Positions 51,972 to 61,416 of a DNA stretch of 64,000 nt are shown piece by piece. A program made the translations under genes and the position numbers. The notes beneath the pieces are model-generated. The model searched no databases and was not told the origin of the DNA. It was given only the letters and a program-made list of their open reading frames with translations. The first letter of the stretch is position 1, and each line of letters starts with the position of its first letter. The stretch spans positions 1,302,001-1,366,000 of the forward strand of contig OZ244915.1 of assembly GCA_965221815.1 (NCBI GenBank). The letters run 5' to 3'. This stretch comes from JAPOXR01 sp965221815 (GTDB lineage: Bacteria > Pseudomonadota > Alphaproteobacteria > Rhodobacterales > Rhodobacteraceae).

Positions 51972-54179
51972 GTGCGGCTTGCCGCACTTGCCATCCTCTT
52001 CATCCTGGTCTGTGCCGCGGTACGGGCGGAGGCGGAAAGGGCGACAATTCTCGCAGACAGGATCCTGTATAAGAGGGGTGGTGACGAACTTTCAGCGATC
52101 GGAAATGTTGAGATTTTTCTTGATGGGCACCATTTGCAAGCCAGCCAGGTTGATTTCAACCGGGGAATTGTGAGTGTGAAAGGTCCACTGACACTCACAG
52201 ATCCACATGGCGGGGTCTCCATCGCCGATTATGCTGAACTCGATGAGAACCTTCGCACAGGTGTTGTGCGCGGGATTGAGATGCTGCTCGATAATCAGCT
52301 CCATATTGCTGCGGGCACGCTGAAAACAGATGACGAACGCTATGTCATGCTGGGCAATGCTTTGGTCACCACCTGCCGGACATGCGGCCATGAAGAACTG
52401 CCGATATGGCATTTTCGTTCACGACACACTGTTCTTGATCGTGAAGACAAGCGCATATACCTGCGTGACGCGGAGTTTGTCCTTGGCGATACCCCGCTCC
52501 TGTCTTTTACTTCGCTTGTCCTGCCTTATCCCGGGGTTAAGCGCAAAAGCGGCATTTTGCCACCAAAATTGAATTATTCCAGCAATCGCGGGTTGACGGT
52601 GGGTTTGCCGTATTTTCAGACACTTGGTGATCATGCCGACCTGACGATTACACCCTTCGTGAACAACAAGAGATGGCACTATCTTGAGGTCGAGACCCGT
52701 CATCGTTTCCAGCAGGGTTGGATTGATGTCACCGGATCTCTGGCCCATGACTTTCGCGGCAATAAAGGGGATCGCGGTCACATCCAGGCGTTGGGCGGAT
52801 GGGATCTCGGGGCTGGTTTTGCCCTGAGCTTTGACGGCACCGAGGTGTCTGATACGACCTATCTGGATGCGTATGATTATTCGGAAGATAATACGCTGAT
52901 CAACAGTATCGGAATCAATAGACGCGGCAAGGAGACCTACTTTGCCTACCGCACACGCCAAGTCAAGCAACTCAATCCGAATCCAAGACTCATTCATGAA
53001 GCCAATTGGCGCTGGCGCCGCCCGGTTGTTGGAATTGGTGGCATCGCCGGGTTTTCTGTGGATGCCTACTGGCTGGACCGGCCCAATTCCGAAGAATCCC
53101 AAATAATGGGATTGGACGACATGGAATGCGACAACACGCCAATGTCTGAGAAATGCATGAAACCACCGCCCGAAACGGCACAAAGATTGACAGCAGCAGC
53201 CGATTGGAACCGTCGCTGGAATGCCGCCGATACAGGCTTCGTCGTAATGACATCTCTGTCCGCATCGGTTGACAGGCTTCGTCAAGACCCCTTTGAAAAG
53301 AAAACTGGTAAAGACCCTGCCTCTCGTAATGAATCAATGCCGACTGAGAAGGTGACGCGGACTTCTGCAACTGCAGCAGTGGATTTGAGTCTGCCCCTCA
53401 TTCGTCGTCACAATGGACATACGCAACTGCTTGAGCCGTTCGTGCAGGTCGCCTGGTCTCCGGATGAAAGTGAAAGAAAGAAAGAATTTCTGAATGAGGA
53501 CAGTTACTTTGTGGAATTTGATGAAACCAACCTGCGCGCGGTTGAGCGATTTTCTGGACATGATCGCAACGAAACGGGCCTGCGCTTCAATGTCGGGGTC
53601 AAGAATACCAGCCGCTTCAGCGATGGTCACAATCTCGAATTGCTCTTGGGACGGGTCTTCAGGAATGACGACGATCAACAGTTCACCGAGCAATCAGGCC
53701 TCGCCGGCAAACGTTCCGACTATGTCATTGCCGCTGACCTGCAGACCAATAGCGGTGTCAGTCTCAAACAGAGTGTCGTCGCAGGTGACGATCTTGAAGT
53801 GGAAAAATCTGTCTCGCGCCTGAGCTATGACTCGGATGATTTCGGATTCAACCTTGGTTATTCCAACCTGGCCCAGGATGAAAAAGAAGGAATGAACGAT
53901 GACAGCGAGTCATTGCTTGCCGCTGTTCAGGTTGGTCTGGATGATGGCTGGCAGGTTGGCTCCGATGTCAGTCTGGATCTCGGGCAAAAGGCAGAAAGTC
54001 ATGTCGGCCTCGGTGTCGAATTCAATCGACAATGTCTGGGATTTTCTGCTAGGATGGAGCGGTCACTGCGCACAGAAGCCACACCCAAAGAAAAGAACTC
54101 GTTCAGTATCGAGTTTTCGCTGGGAAGCCTTTCAGGCTCCCGCGCCGAATCTTCTGAGACAGCCTGCAACGGCGGCTGA
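51972..54179 (+). CDS. lptD: LPS-assembly outer-membrane protein LptD
   Basis: 735 residues from a GTG directly after the lptG stop. A signal peptide (RLAALAILFILVCAAVRAEA) is followed by the OstA/LptA-like jellyroll (ILADRILYKRGGDELSAIGNVEIF). Then comes LPYPGVKRKSGILPPKLNYSS, the hallmark at the start of the beta-barrel. The barrel inserts LPS into the outer leaflet with the plug LptE. Cys are few (TTCRTCGHEE near residue 136 and two near 385), so disulphide wiring may differ from E. coli. Confidence 0.94.
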   Translation: MRLAALAILFILVCAAVRAEAERATILADRILYKRGGDELSAIGNVEIFLDGHHLQASQVDFNRGIVSVKGPLTLTDPHGGVSIADYAELDENLRTGVVRGIEMLLDNQLHIAAGTLKTDDERYVMLGNALVTTCRTCGHEELPIWHFRSRHTVLDREDKRIYLRDAEFVLGDTPLLSFTSLVLPYPGVKRKSGILPPKLNYSSNRGLTVGLPYFQTLGDHADLTITPFVNNKRWHYLEVETRHRFQQGWIDVTGSLAHDFRGNKGDRGHIQALGGWDLGAGFALSFDGTEVSDTTYLDAYDYSEDNTLINSIGINRRGKETYFAYRTRQVKQLNPNPRLIHEANWRWRRPVVGIGGIAGFSVDAYWLDRPNSEESQIMGLDDMECDNTPMSEKCMKPPPETAQRLTAAADWNRRWNAADTGFVVMTSLSASVDRLRQDPFEKKTGKDPASRNESMPTEKVTRTSATAAVDLSLPLIRRHNGHTQLLEPFVQVAWSPDESERKKEFLNEDSYFVEFDETNLRAVERFSGHDRNETGLRFNVGVKNTSRFSDGHNLELLLGRVFRNDDDQQFTEQSGLAGKRSDYVIAADLQTNSGVSLKQSVVAGDDLEVEKSVSRLSYDSDDFGFNLGYSNLAQDEKEGMNDDSESLLAAVQVGLDDGWQVGSDVSLDLGQKAESHVGLGVEFNRQCLGFSARMERSLRTEATPKEKNSFSIEFSLGSLSGSRAESSETACNGG

Positions 54180-54194
54180 ACGATAGGAAATATC

Positions 54195-55400
54195 ATGATT
54201 CGTGTTCTCGTTCTCGTCACTGCTCTGGCCGGTTTGTCGATACTGGCCGCACCGGCTGAAAGCAGCATGTTTAGCACTGCAATCAAGGTCAATGGAATTG
54301 GCATCAGCCATTATGACCTCGATCAGCGTCAAAAACTGTTGCGCGCGATCAACAGACCGGGCGACTTGACCGCTCTTGCAGAAGAAGCCCTGATCAATGA
54401 GCGTCTTTATCTTGAAGAGGCAAATCGACTGGGATTCGCGGTCACTGACGAAGAGATCGCGGCGGGTATCGAGGAGTTCGCCGCACGCGGTTCGCTGGGT
54501 CCGGAGCAATTCCTGCGGGAAATCGCAAAGTTTGGTGTGACGCAAGACTCCTTTGTGAACTTTGTCCGTGCCGGTGTCGCATGGCGAAAAGTGGTCAGTG
54601 CAAGATTTAACCCGGTTGTTGCCGAGCTCGGTATTCTGGAAGTCGAACAAGCCCTCGCCTTCCAGCCCGCGCCGACCTTTGTCTCGGCGCGAATATCAGA
54701 AATCGCATTGTCACTTCAGCCGAATGTCGCCACACGAAGCCGTGATCTCGCCGATCGCATTTCCCGGACCGTGACAAATGCAGGAGAATTTGCTGAAACC
54801 GCCAGGTCCCTGTCGATTGCCGAAAGTCGTAACGACGGTGGATCACTCGGCTGGGTGCAAATTGGCCGTATGCCACCCAATGTTCGCGCGGCCATTCAGG
54901 CAACGCCCGTGGGCCGTGTGACTCCGGCCGTGGAAACAGATGCGGCGGTGTTTGTTTTCTTTAAACATGAACTGCGTGAAGAGTCTGGCCGGCTCGGGCC
55001 TGAAACAACCGATTATGCGGTATTGCGAGTCGCTCCGGGAGTTGACCAGACGGCGCGAGAGCGGGCCAATGCGGTCATCGCAAGGATTGATTCATGTGCG
55101 GATTTGCGGGCAGTCTCACGGGAGTTTCCGAGAGGCTATTTTCGCGCCAATTCAATCGGTTCCGGTGACGAATCACGCTACACGCTTCATTTGGCGCGGC
55201 TTGATGCGGACGAAACGACCATCGTGCCGATTGGCGGCTCAAATGCGATCGAATTGCTGATGTTGTGCAGCCGCAGGGCATCGCTCCCGGTCGAGCAACG
55301 TGAGACAATTCTTGGTCAAAAACGCAATGAAAAAATAGAAGACTATGCTTCCAATCTTCTGGCCAATTTGCGTGCCTCTGCCATTATCAGTCGGGAGTGA
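54195..55400 (+). CDS. surA: SurA-like periplasmic chaperone/peptidyl-prolyl isomerase
   Basis: 401 residues. Signal peptide (VLVLVTALAGLSILAAPAES), then the SurA N-domain (STAIKVNGIGISHYDLDQRQ, ALINERLYLEEANRLGF). A parvulin domain covers roughly residues 160-265 (ARSLSIAESRNDGGSLGWVQ, FVFFKHELREES). A shorter second part follows. It escorts outer-membrane proteins such as LptD, whose gene lies 15 bases upstream. It overlaps pdxA by one base. Confidence 0.92.
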   Translation: MIRVLVLVTALAGLSILAAPAESSMFSTAIKVNGIGISHYDLDQRQKLLRAINRPGDLTALAEEALINERLYLEEANRLGFAVTDEEIAAGIEEFAARGSLGPEQFLREIAKFGVTQDSFVNFVRAGVAWRKVVSARFNPVVAELGILEVEQALAFQPAPTFVSARISEIALSLQPNVATRSRDLADRISRTVTNAGEFAETARSLSIAESRNDGGSLGWVQIGRMPPNVRAAIQATPVGRVTPAVETDAAVFVFFKHELREESGRLGPETTDYAVLRVAPGVDQTARERANAVIARIDSCADLRAVSREFPRGYFRANSIGSGDESRYTLHLARLDADETTIVPIGGSNAIELLMLCSRRASLPVEQRETILGQKRNEKIEDYASNLLANLRASAIISRE

Positions 55401-56386
55401 TGTCTAAACCTGTCGCCCTGACGCCGGGGGACCCGGCTGGCGTTGGCATTGAACTTGCTGTCGCTGCATGGAAGGAACGCCATTCAAATACCGATTTTTT
55501 CCTGTTCGCGGATCGCCGCCAAATGGCAGCGCTGGGCGATTCAGTGCAAAGTTGTGAAATCAACCAACCTGAAATGGCAACGGTTGCGATGAAGGACGGT
55601 ATACCGTTTATCCATCTCGACTTTCCAGCTGTGGTTCGTGCCGGAGAACCCGCAACAGAAAATTCCGCGGCGGTCATCAGGGCAATTGAAATCGCCGCGG
55701 ACATGGCAAAAGGCGGAAAGATTGACGCTGTTTGCACGGGGCCCGTGAACAAGAGGTTGCTCCGGCAAACCGGTCGTTTCCCCTATCCCGGACAAACAGA
55801 ATTCTTGCAGCATATCTGCGGTGCAGGAGATGTCGTAATGTTGCTTGCCTCACCGGAACTGCGGACCGTTCCAGTGACCATCCATACGGCACTGCGGACC
55901 GTTCCAGCTGAATTGACGACAGATCGGATTGTCCGTACCGGGCGCATAACACATGATGGATTACGCCGTGATTTGGCAATAGATGCGCCGCGCATCGCCA
56001 TTGCCGGTCTCAATCCGCATGCCGGGGAAGCAGGCCTCATGGGCGACGAAGATGAAAGAGTCATTGTACCGGCAATTCGTGCGCTTGTTGACTCCGGTAT
56101 TCAGGCATCCGGTCCGCGTCCGGCAGACAGTCTATTTCATGAAGCTGCCCGATCTTCATATGATGTGGCATTATGCATGTACCATGATCAGGCTTTGATA
56201 CCGGTGAAAACTCTTGACTTCTTTGGAACAGTCAATGTGACGTTGGGGTTGCCCATCATCCGGACATCCCCTGACCATGGAACAGGTTTCGACATTGCCG
56301 GGAAAGGAATGGCACGCCCCGAAAGTCTTATTCGTGCCATTGAAATGGCTCATGAAATGGCGGCAAACAGGAACTTGGCCGTTTGA
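55400..56386 (+). CDS. pdxA: 4-hydroxythreonine-4-phosphate dehydrogenase
   Basis: About 328 residues. It oxidises 4-phosphohydroxy-threonine in pyridoxal phosphate synthesis. Family motifs: PVALTPGDPAGVGIELAVAA at the start, GRFPYPGQTEFLQHIC, then metal-ligand His regions IAGLNPHAGEAGLMGDED, CMYHDQALIPVKTLDF and SPDHGTGFDIAGKG. An upstream GTG (55397) is an alternative start. TGATG overlap with surA and a 4-base overlap with rsmA show a tight operon. Confidence 0.95.
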   Translation: MSKPVALTPGDPAGVGIELAVAAWKERHSNTDFFLFADRRQMAALGDSVQSCEINQPEMATVAMKDGIPFIHLDFPAVVRAGEPATENSAAVIRAIEIAADMAKGGKIDAVCTGPVNKRLLRQTGRFPYPGQTEFLQHICGAGDVVMLLASPELRTVPVTIHTALRTVPAELTTDRIVRTGRITHDGLRRDLAIDAPRIAIAGLNPHAGEAGLMGDEDERVIVPAIRALVDSGIQASGPRPADSLFHEAARSSYDVALCMYHDQALIPVKTLDFFGTVNVTLGLPIIRTSPDHGTGFDIAGKGMARPESLIRAIEMAHEMAANRNLAV

Positions 56387-57231
56387 CTGATCTGTCGTGC
56401 CTGCCACCTCTTCGTGAAGTCATCGCTGAACATAAATTGTCTGCCCGCAAGACATTTGGGCAGAATTTTCTGCTAGACGAGAATCTGACAGACAGGATTG
56501 CTCGGTTGGCAGGACCGCTCAAGGGACATGACATCCTCGAGATTGGCCCCGGACCGGGTGGGTTAACTCGCAGCCTTGTGCGTGCCGGTGCACGCAAAGT
56601 GCTCTGCGTGGAAATTGACAAACGTTTCGTGCCGGCACTTCAGCCACTGACTTCGATTGCTCCAGTCGAAATCGTTCATGCCGATGCCTTGAAATGGAAT
56701 CCACTGGGACAGTTGAATCCACCGATCAAGGTTGTTTCCAATCTTCCCTTTAATTCCGCGACCCCATTGTTTGCGCGTTGGTTGGAGTCAGTTGACTGGC
56801 CACCTTTCTGGACGAGTCTGACCCTGATGTTTCAGCAGGAAACAGCGGAGCGAATTCTTGCTGATATCGGCTCAAAGTCCTACGGTCGTTTGTCGGTTTT
56901 GGCACAATGGCGCACGCAGTCCCGTTTGGCTCTCCGGGTTCCAGCCGCAGCGTTTGTGCCGAAACCCAAAGTGAATGCCTGTGTTATTCAGGTCCGATGG
57001 CAGCAGGAAAGCTCTGACTGGACGAATCCATATATACTCCGTCAGATTACAAAAGCGGCCTTCGGACAAAGAAGGAAAATGATGCGAACCAGCCTCAAGT
57101 CTTTGGGTCCTGATATCGACTCTTCCCTGCGGGCAGCGGGTATCCCTCCGGATTCGCGACCCGAAACGATAACAGTCGCGCAGTTCTGTCAACTGGCACG
57201 GCAGCTTCAACGCGAAAGGGAAGGTTCATGA
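56383..57231 (+). CDS. rsmA: 16S rRNA (adenine-1518/1519) dimethyltransferase
   Basis: 282 residues from a TTG at 56383. Dimethylates two adenines in helix 45 of 16S rRNA; loss gives kasugamycin resistance. SAM-site motifs: KTFGQNFLLDENLTDRIARL, LEIGPGPGGLTRSLVRAGAR and HADALKW. The catalytic NLPF lies in KVVSNLPFNSATPLF, where the last residues are typical. The C-terminus (FGQRRKMMRTSLKSLG) is conserved. Last gene of the lpt operon. Confidence 0.95.
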   Translation: MTDLSCLPPLREVIAEHKLSARKTFGQNFLLDENLTDRIARLAGPLKGHDILEIGPGPGGLTRSLVRAGARKVLCVEIDKRFVPALQPLTSIAPVEIVHADALKWNPLGQLNPPIKVVSNLPFNSATPLFARWLESVDWPPFWTSLTLMFQQETAERILADIGSKSYGRLSVLAQWRTQSRLALRVPAAAFVPKPKVNACVIQVRWQQESSDWTNPYILRQITKAAFGQRRKMMRTSLKSLGPDIDSSLRAAGIPPDSRPETITVAQFCQLARQLQREREGS

Positions 57232-57433
57232 CAATTCAATGACATGACTGTGATAGATTACGAAGACGTATCCAATAGATGTGTCGTCGAACCTGGACAT
57301 AGCGGGCAGATGAACCCACCGTCGTGCAAAGAAGGTCTGTCCTATATTCTGTATGTCGTTGGTGTGGCGAAACACCACCCATCGTCGACGCATGAATCGA
57401 TGCACGTCTCTCGATGTCAGATGTTGTAAAACC

Positions 57434-57799
57434 CTATGGGTTGGCAGGTGATGGAGGCGGGCGTTTCACTTCGGAATGTTGATTCATATTCCTGCCGTTG
57501 GCTCCATTGGCTTTTTCAGCGGATTGTTGCTGCGCCATGCGTCGTGCTTCCATTTCGCGGGTCGCCTCGCTTAGCATACGGATAAAATGTTCCGCATGTT
57601 GTGCATGATTTTCCGCCAGAACACGGTCACCGGCGAGCAAAGCATCGCGCGATAGAGCCTGGTATTTGTCAATGATCTGTTGGGGGTTGCCGCGCACCTT
57701 GCCTTCAGGACCTGAACTTTCGAACACCCTGTTCACGACACTGCCGTTGGAACGGCGGTTTCCCTTGCTACGCATCCGCGGTTTGTGGGATTGTCTCAT
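57434..57799 (-). CDS. DUF4167 protein
   Basis: About 121 residues. The basic N-terminus (MRQSHKPRMRSKGNRRSNGS) and the conserved core NRVFESSGPEGKVRGNPQQI and DRVLAENHAQHAEHFIRML match DUF4167, an alphaproteobacterial family of unknown function, likely nucleic-acid binding from its charge. The start at 57799 follows the family; the frame stays open 57 codons further. The C-terminus is Pro/Gln/Asn-rich. In alphaproteobacteria it usually follows prmC, as here, 229 bases downstream. Confidence 0.88.
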   Translation of the reverse strand: MRQSHKPRMRSKGNRRSNGSVVNRVFESSGPEGKVRGNPQQIIDKYQALSRDALLAGDRVLAENHAQHAEHFIRMLSEATREMEARRMAQQQSAEKANGANGRNMNQHSEVKRPPPSPANP

Positions 57800-58027
57800 T
57801 TTCACTTTTTGTGGTTTGCCTGTGGCATCAGCGACTCCATCGGAGCGACTGGCTGCAACATTCTGGTTCTTGGTTTCCTCTCTTTGCTTCAACAGACCGT
57901 TGAGGCAAACAATAGGAAACATCTTGTATGATCTGCATGCGATTAGAACATAATTATCGGGAAGATACAACTCGTTCGCTCAAAGAAGTCAGGTTGTCGT
58001 TAATCCTGACACTAAACTGCAACAACT

Positions 58028-58912
58028 TCATGGCCATGTGATGCCATTCAAACACGCGGGCACAGACTTAGCAACTGCTCTATTTTGCTGAAAGCTGAGT
58101 GCACGTGGTCGGCAATCAAGATCATATATCACATCATCGAGTAACAAACCGTTTGCCCTAAAGATGTCGGCAACCGGGCGCAGCTGATTTGGACCAATTT
58201 CTGCAACCAGAAAACCTTCCGGCAGGAGACAATCGGCGGCATGACAGGCAATTTCCCGGAATGCCCCGAGTCCGTCGCCCCCATCTGTCAAGGCCTGGCG
58301 GGGTTCCCATTGGGTAATCTCAGGTGCCAAATGCTTGATGTCACTATCAGGTATGTAGGGAGGATTGGTCACGATACACGCGAATTTCTGGTCAATTCCT
58401 TCCAACCAGTTGCCAAGGCGGAACGCTGCACGCCTTTCGCAGCCAAGTCGCTGAGCATTGCGGCGCGCCACCCGAAGTGTGTGTGGGCAACGATCAATAC
58501 CCAGGCCGGTCGAATGGCAAAGTTGAGACAGAATTGACAGGAGGAGGCAGCCGCTGCCGGAACCAAGATCCAGAATTGTTGAAGGTTCTTTGGACAAGAC
58601 TTCAGTCACAAGAATTTCCGACTCAGGTCGCGGATCAAGAACGAAGGAATTAATTTCAAACTCATGATCAAAAAACCATCGTTTGCCAACAATCTGTGAC
58701 ACTGGCTGGCGTTTTACCCGCCTGTCGATGTAGGCTTCGTACTTCCTGGCCTGCTGGTCGCCGACTCGATCATTTGCAACGAATGTTATTTGCTGCTCGT
58801 CCGACAAGACCGATGCCAACAACCGTTGTGCATCCGACTTGGCAGCACTGATCCCGGCGGCCTGCAGTTTTGCTGTTCCATCGGCAAGAATCTGAGATAC
58901 ACTGCGCGTCAT
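58028..58912 (-). CDS. prmC: Peptide chain release factor N5-glutamine methyltransferase
   Basis: 294 residues. It methylates the GGQ glutamine of RF1 and RF2. An N-terminal helical recognition domain (KLQAAGISAAKSDAQRLLAS) is followed by the Rossmann methyltransferase: ILDLGSGSGCLLLSILSQ, RLGNWLEGIDQ and the catalytic NPPY (FACIVTNPPYIPDSDI). It overlaps prfA by 4 bases, directly coupling enzyme and substrate genes. Confidence 0.95.
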   Translation of the reverse strand: MTRSVSQILADGTAKLQAAGISAAKSDAQRLLASVLSDEQQITFVANDRVGDQQARKYEAYIDRRVKRQPVSQIVGKRWFFDHEFEINSFVLDPRPESEILVTEVLSKEPSTILDLGSGSGCLLLSILSQLCHSTGLGIDRCPHTLRVARRNAQRLGCERRAAFRLGNWLEGIDQKFACIVTNPPYIPDSDIKHLAPEITQWEPRQALTDGGDGLGAFREIACHAADCLLPEGFLVAEIGPNQLRPVADIFRANGLLLDDVIYDLDCRPRALSFQQNRAVAKSVPACLNGITWP

Positions 58913-59961
58913 TTGCCTATTTCTGCGAGCCGCTGCGCATGTTGTGCAGAGATCAGCGCATTGATCATTTCGTCGATATCCCCCTGCATGAAGCGGTCAA
59001 GCTTATAAAGCGTGAGGTTGATTCGGTGATCAGTTATGCGTCCCTGGGGAAAGTTGTAAGTCCGAATTCGCTCAGATCGATCTCCACTCCCCACCTGTTG
59101 TCGTCTGTCAGCTGCACGTTGCGAGTCTGCTTTGCTACGTTCAATTTCAAACAATCGTGCCCGCAACACGCGAATTGCGATTTCTCGATTCCGATGCTGT
59201 GATTTTTCTGATGATACCACTGAAATCTCTGTTGGGAGATGCGTGATCCGCACTGCTGAGTCCGTCTTGTTGACATGTTGTCCGCCAGCACCACTCGCCC
59301 GCATCGTATCAATACGCAGATCTGACGGAGAAATATTGATTTCAACTTCACTCGGTTCAGGAAGAACAGCGACCGTCGCGGCTGACGTGTGAATGCGACC
59401 ACTGCCCTCGGTTTCCGGAACCCGCTGGACACGATGTACGCCTGATTCAAATTGCATCCGCGCAAACACATCCTTTCCGCGCAATTGAACTGAAACTTCC
59501 CGAAACCCGCCAAGCGGTGTCTGGTTGCTTGTCAGCAGTTCAAATTCCCACCCTTTTTCCTGTGCATAACGTTCATAAAGGCGACAGAGATCACTGGCGA
59601 AGAGGGCCGCCTCTTCACCGCCAGTGCCCGCACGGATTTCGACAACCGTTGAACGACTGCCATCACGATTCTTGGGAATGAGTGCTGCTTGCAGGTTGTT
59701 TGTGACGACCCTGAGCGACTCGCGCAAGTTGGAAAGTTCTTCTTCCGCCAGCATCCGCAATTCGGGATCATTTTGCAGAGACTCGATCGCTTGAATTTCT
59801 TCCTGGAGGGTGCGGTAACGTCGGATCAGGGATACTGATTCCTGCAATTCGCCAAATTCACGTGACAGAACGGCGGCGTCCCTGCCCACCGCGTGCTGCA
59901 ATTGTGACTCCAGATCGTGATGACGTGCAAGGATCTTGTCAAGATGTTTGTCAGGGAGCAT
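58909..59961 (-). CDS. prfA: Peptide chain release factor 1
   Basis: 350 residues. RF1 reads UAA and UAG and releases the nascent chain. The stop-codon tripeptide region (RVPETEGSGRIHTSAATVAV) and the GGQ loop (MRASGAGGQHVNKTDSAVR) are both intact, with VQRVPETE before them. It is in a minus-strand cluster ispG-prfA-prmC. In many alphaproteobacteria hisS lies between ispG and prfA; it does not here. Confidence 0.96.
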   Translation of the reverse strand: MLPDKHLDKILARHHDLESQLQHAVGRDAAVLSREFGELQESVSLIRRYRTLQEEIQAIESLQNDPELRMLAEEELSNLRESLRVVTNNLQAALIPKNRDGSRSTVVEIRAGTGGEEAALFASDLCRLYERYAQEKGWEFELLTSNQTPLGGFREVSVQLRGKDVFARMQFESGVHRVQRVPETEGSGRIHTSAATVAVLPEPSEVEINISPSDLRIDTMRASGAGGQHVNKTDSAVRITHLPTEISVVSSEKSQHRNREIAIRVLRARLFEIERSKADSQRAADRRQQVGSGDRSERIRTYNFPQGRITDHRINLTLYKLDRFMQGDIDEMINALISAQHAQRLAEIGK

Positions 59962-60036
59962 CGCTCACTTCCCGCCATCAAAACATGGCCATAACTGATT
60001 TGCCATGAAAGGCCGAAACTGGGATTTTGACTCTTT

Positions 60037-61173
60037 TCAGGGGCTTTCCGCAGCTTCCATTTCACTTGCCTTCTGTTCAACAAGTGAAACGATATGCTCG
60101 ATCAATTCTTCATTTGAGAGCTTATGCGATGCGGCTCCTGAGACATAGACCATGCCCGAATCTTTACCGCCGCCGGTAAACCCAAACTCGGTGAGCAGAG
60201 CTTCACCGGGCCCATTGACCACACAGCCAATAATGGAAACACTGACCGGCATACGAATGTGCTCCAGACGCTCCTCCAGTGTTGCGACAGTTGAAATGAC
60301 ATCAAATCCCTGGCGTGCACAACTTGGGCAAGCAATAATATTGACTCCGCGACGACGCAGACCCAACGCCTTGAGGATTTCATACCCAACCTTGACTTCT
60401 TCGACGGGGTCAGCTGATAAACTGACCCGCAAAGTGTCACCAATTCCCTGCCACAAAAGACTCCCAAGGCCGATTGCCGACTTGACTGTTCCCGGGCGAT
60501 AGCTTCCAGCCTCGGTGATTCCGAGATGGATCGGCGCATCCGTCTGTTCGGCGAGCATATGATACGCGGCAACCGCCATGAACAGATCTGATGCCTTGCA
60601 ACTGATCTTGTAGTCCCGAAAACCCTGTTCTTCCAACAGGCGGATATTATCCAACCCAGATTCGACCATCGCATCCGGACACGGTTCACCATAGGACTCG
60701 AGGAGACGCTTTTCCAAGCTTCCCGCGTTGACGCCAATACGGATCGAACAATTATGATCGACCGCGGCATTCACAACCTCACGAATCCTTTCACTCGAGC
60801 CGATATTTCCTGGGTTGATGCGCAAACAGGCCGCCCCGGCTTCAGCTGCCTCGATCGCCCGGCGATAATGAAAATGGATATCGGCAACAATCGGGACCGG
60901 ACTTTCGGCAACGATTTCACGAAGCGCTTTCGAGGAATCTTCATCGGGCACTGAAACCCTGACGATGTCAGCACCCGCCTCTGCACAATCCTGGATCTGT
61001 TTAACGGTCGCAGCGACATCGGTGGTTAACGTGTTGGTCATTGTCTGGACTGATATTGGTGCGCCGCCACCAACAGGCACCGAACCGACATGAATTTGTC
61101 GTGACTTGCGCCGTTCAATATTGCGCCATGGGCGGACCGTGTTGTGCAAAGAACTATAGTCTTCGTTGGTCAT
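60037..61173 (-). CDS. ispG: 4-hydroxy-3-methylbut-2-enyl diphosphate synthase (IspG/GcpE)
   Basis: 378 residues. A 4Fe-4S enzyme of the MEP isoprenoid route. The N-terminal TIM barrel starts HVGSVPVGGGAPISVQTMTNT, with ADIVRVSVPDEDSSKAL and CLRINPGNIG. The C-terminal cluster domain has IACPSCARQGFD and GCVVNGPGEA, supplying the three Cys. It is 75 bases upstream of prfA, and its start is 243 bases from the end of the RodZ-like gene. Confidence 0.96.
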   Translation of the reverse strand: MTNEDYSSLHNTVRPWRNIERRKSRQIHVGSVPVGGGAPISVQTMTNTLTTDVAATVKQIQDCAEAGADIVRVSVPDEDSSKALREIVAESPVPIVADIHFHYRRAIEAAEAGAACLRINPGNIGSSERIREVVNAAVDHNCSIRIGVNAGSLEKRLLESYGEPCPDAMVESGLDNIRLLEEQGFRDYKISCKASDLFMAVAAYHMLAEQTDAPIHLGITEAGSYRPGTVKSAIGLGSLLWQGIGDTLRVSLSADPVEEVKVGYEILKALGLRRRGVNIIACPSCARQGFDVISTVATLEERLEHIRMPVSVSIIGCVVNGPGEALLTEFGFTGGGKDSGMVYVSGAASHKLSNEELIEHIVSLVEQKASEMEAAESP

Positions 61174-61416
61174 TCAATCACCTGTTTCGCATCAGATTTG
61201 GTCATGCATCGCGCAATCACCAGACTCCAAGGGCATTGTGTCACACTTTTGTGTGTTTGCCTATATGCATTCATGCGCATGCCATTGGCTGCTCGACTGT
61301 CCCAAAAGGTCTCACGGTCATCATCGAAGATTCAACAATCCGGTTTGTTTGTCATCAAGGTCGAACGGCGCATAATGGTGCCGAAACGGCCCAATCCATC
61401 GATTCTATCCAAACGA

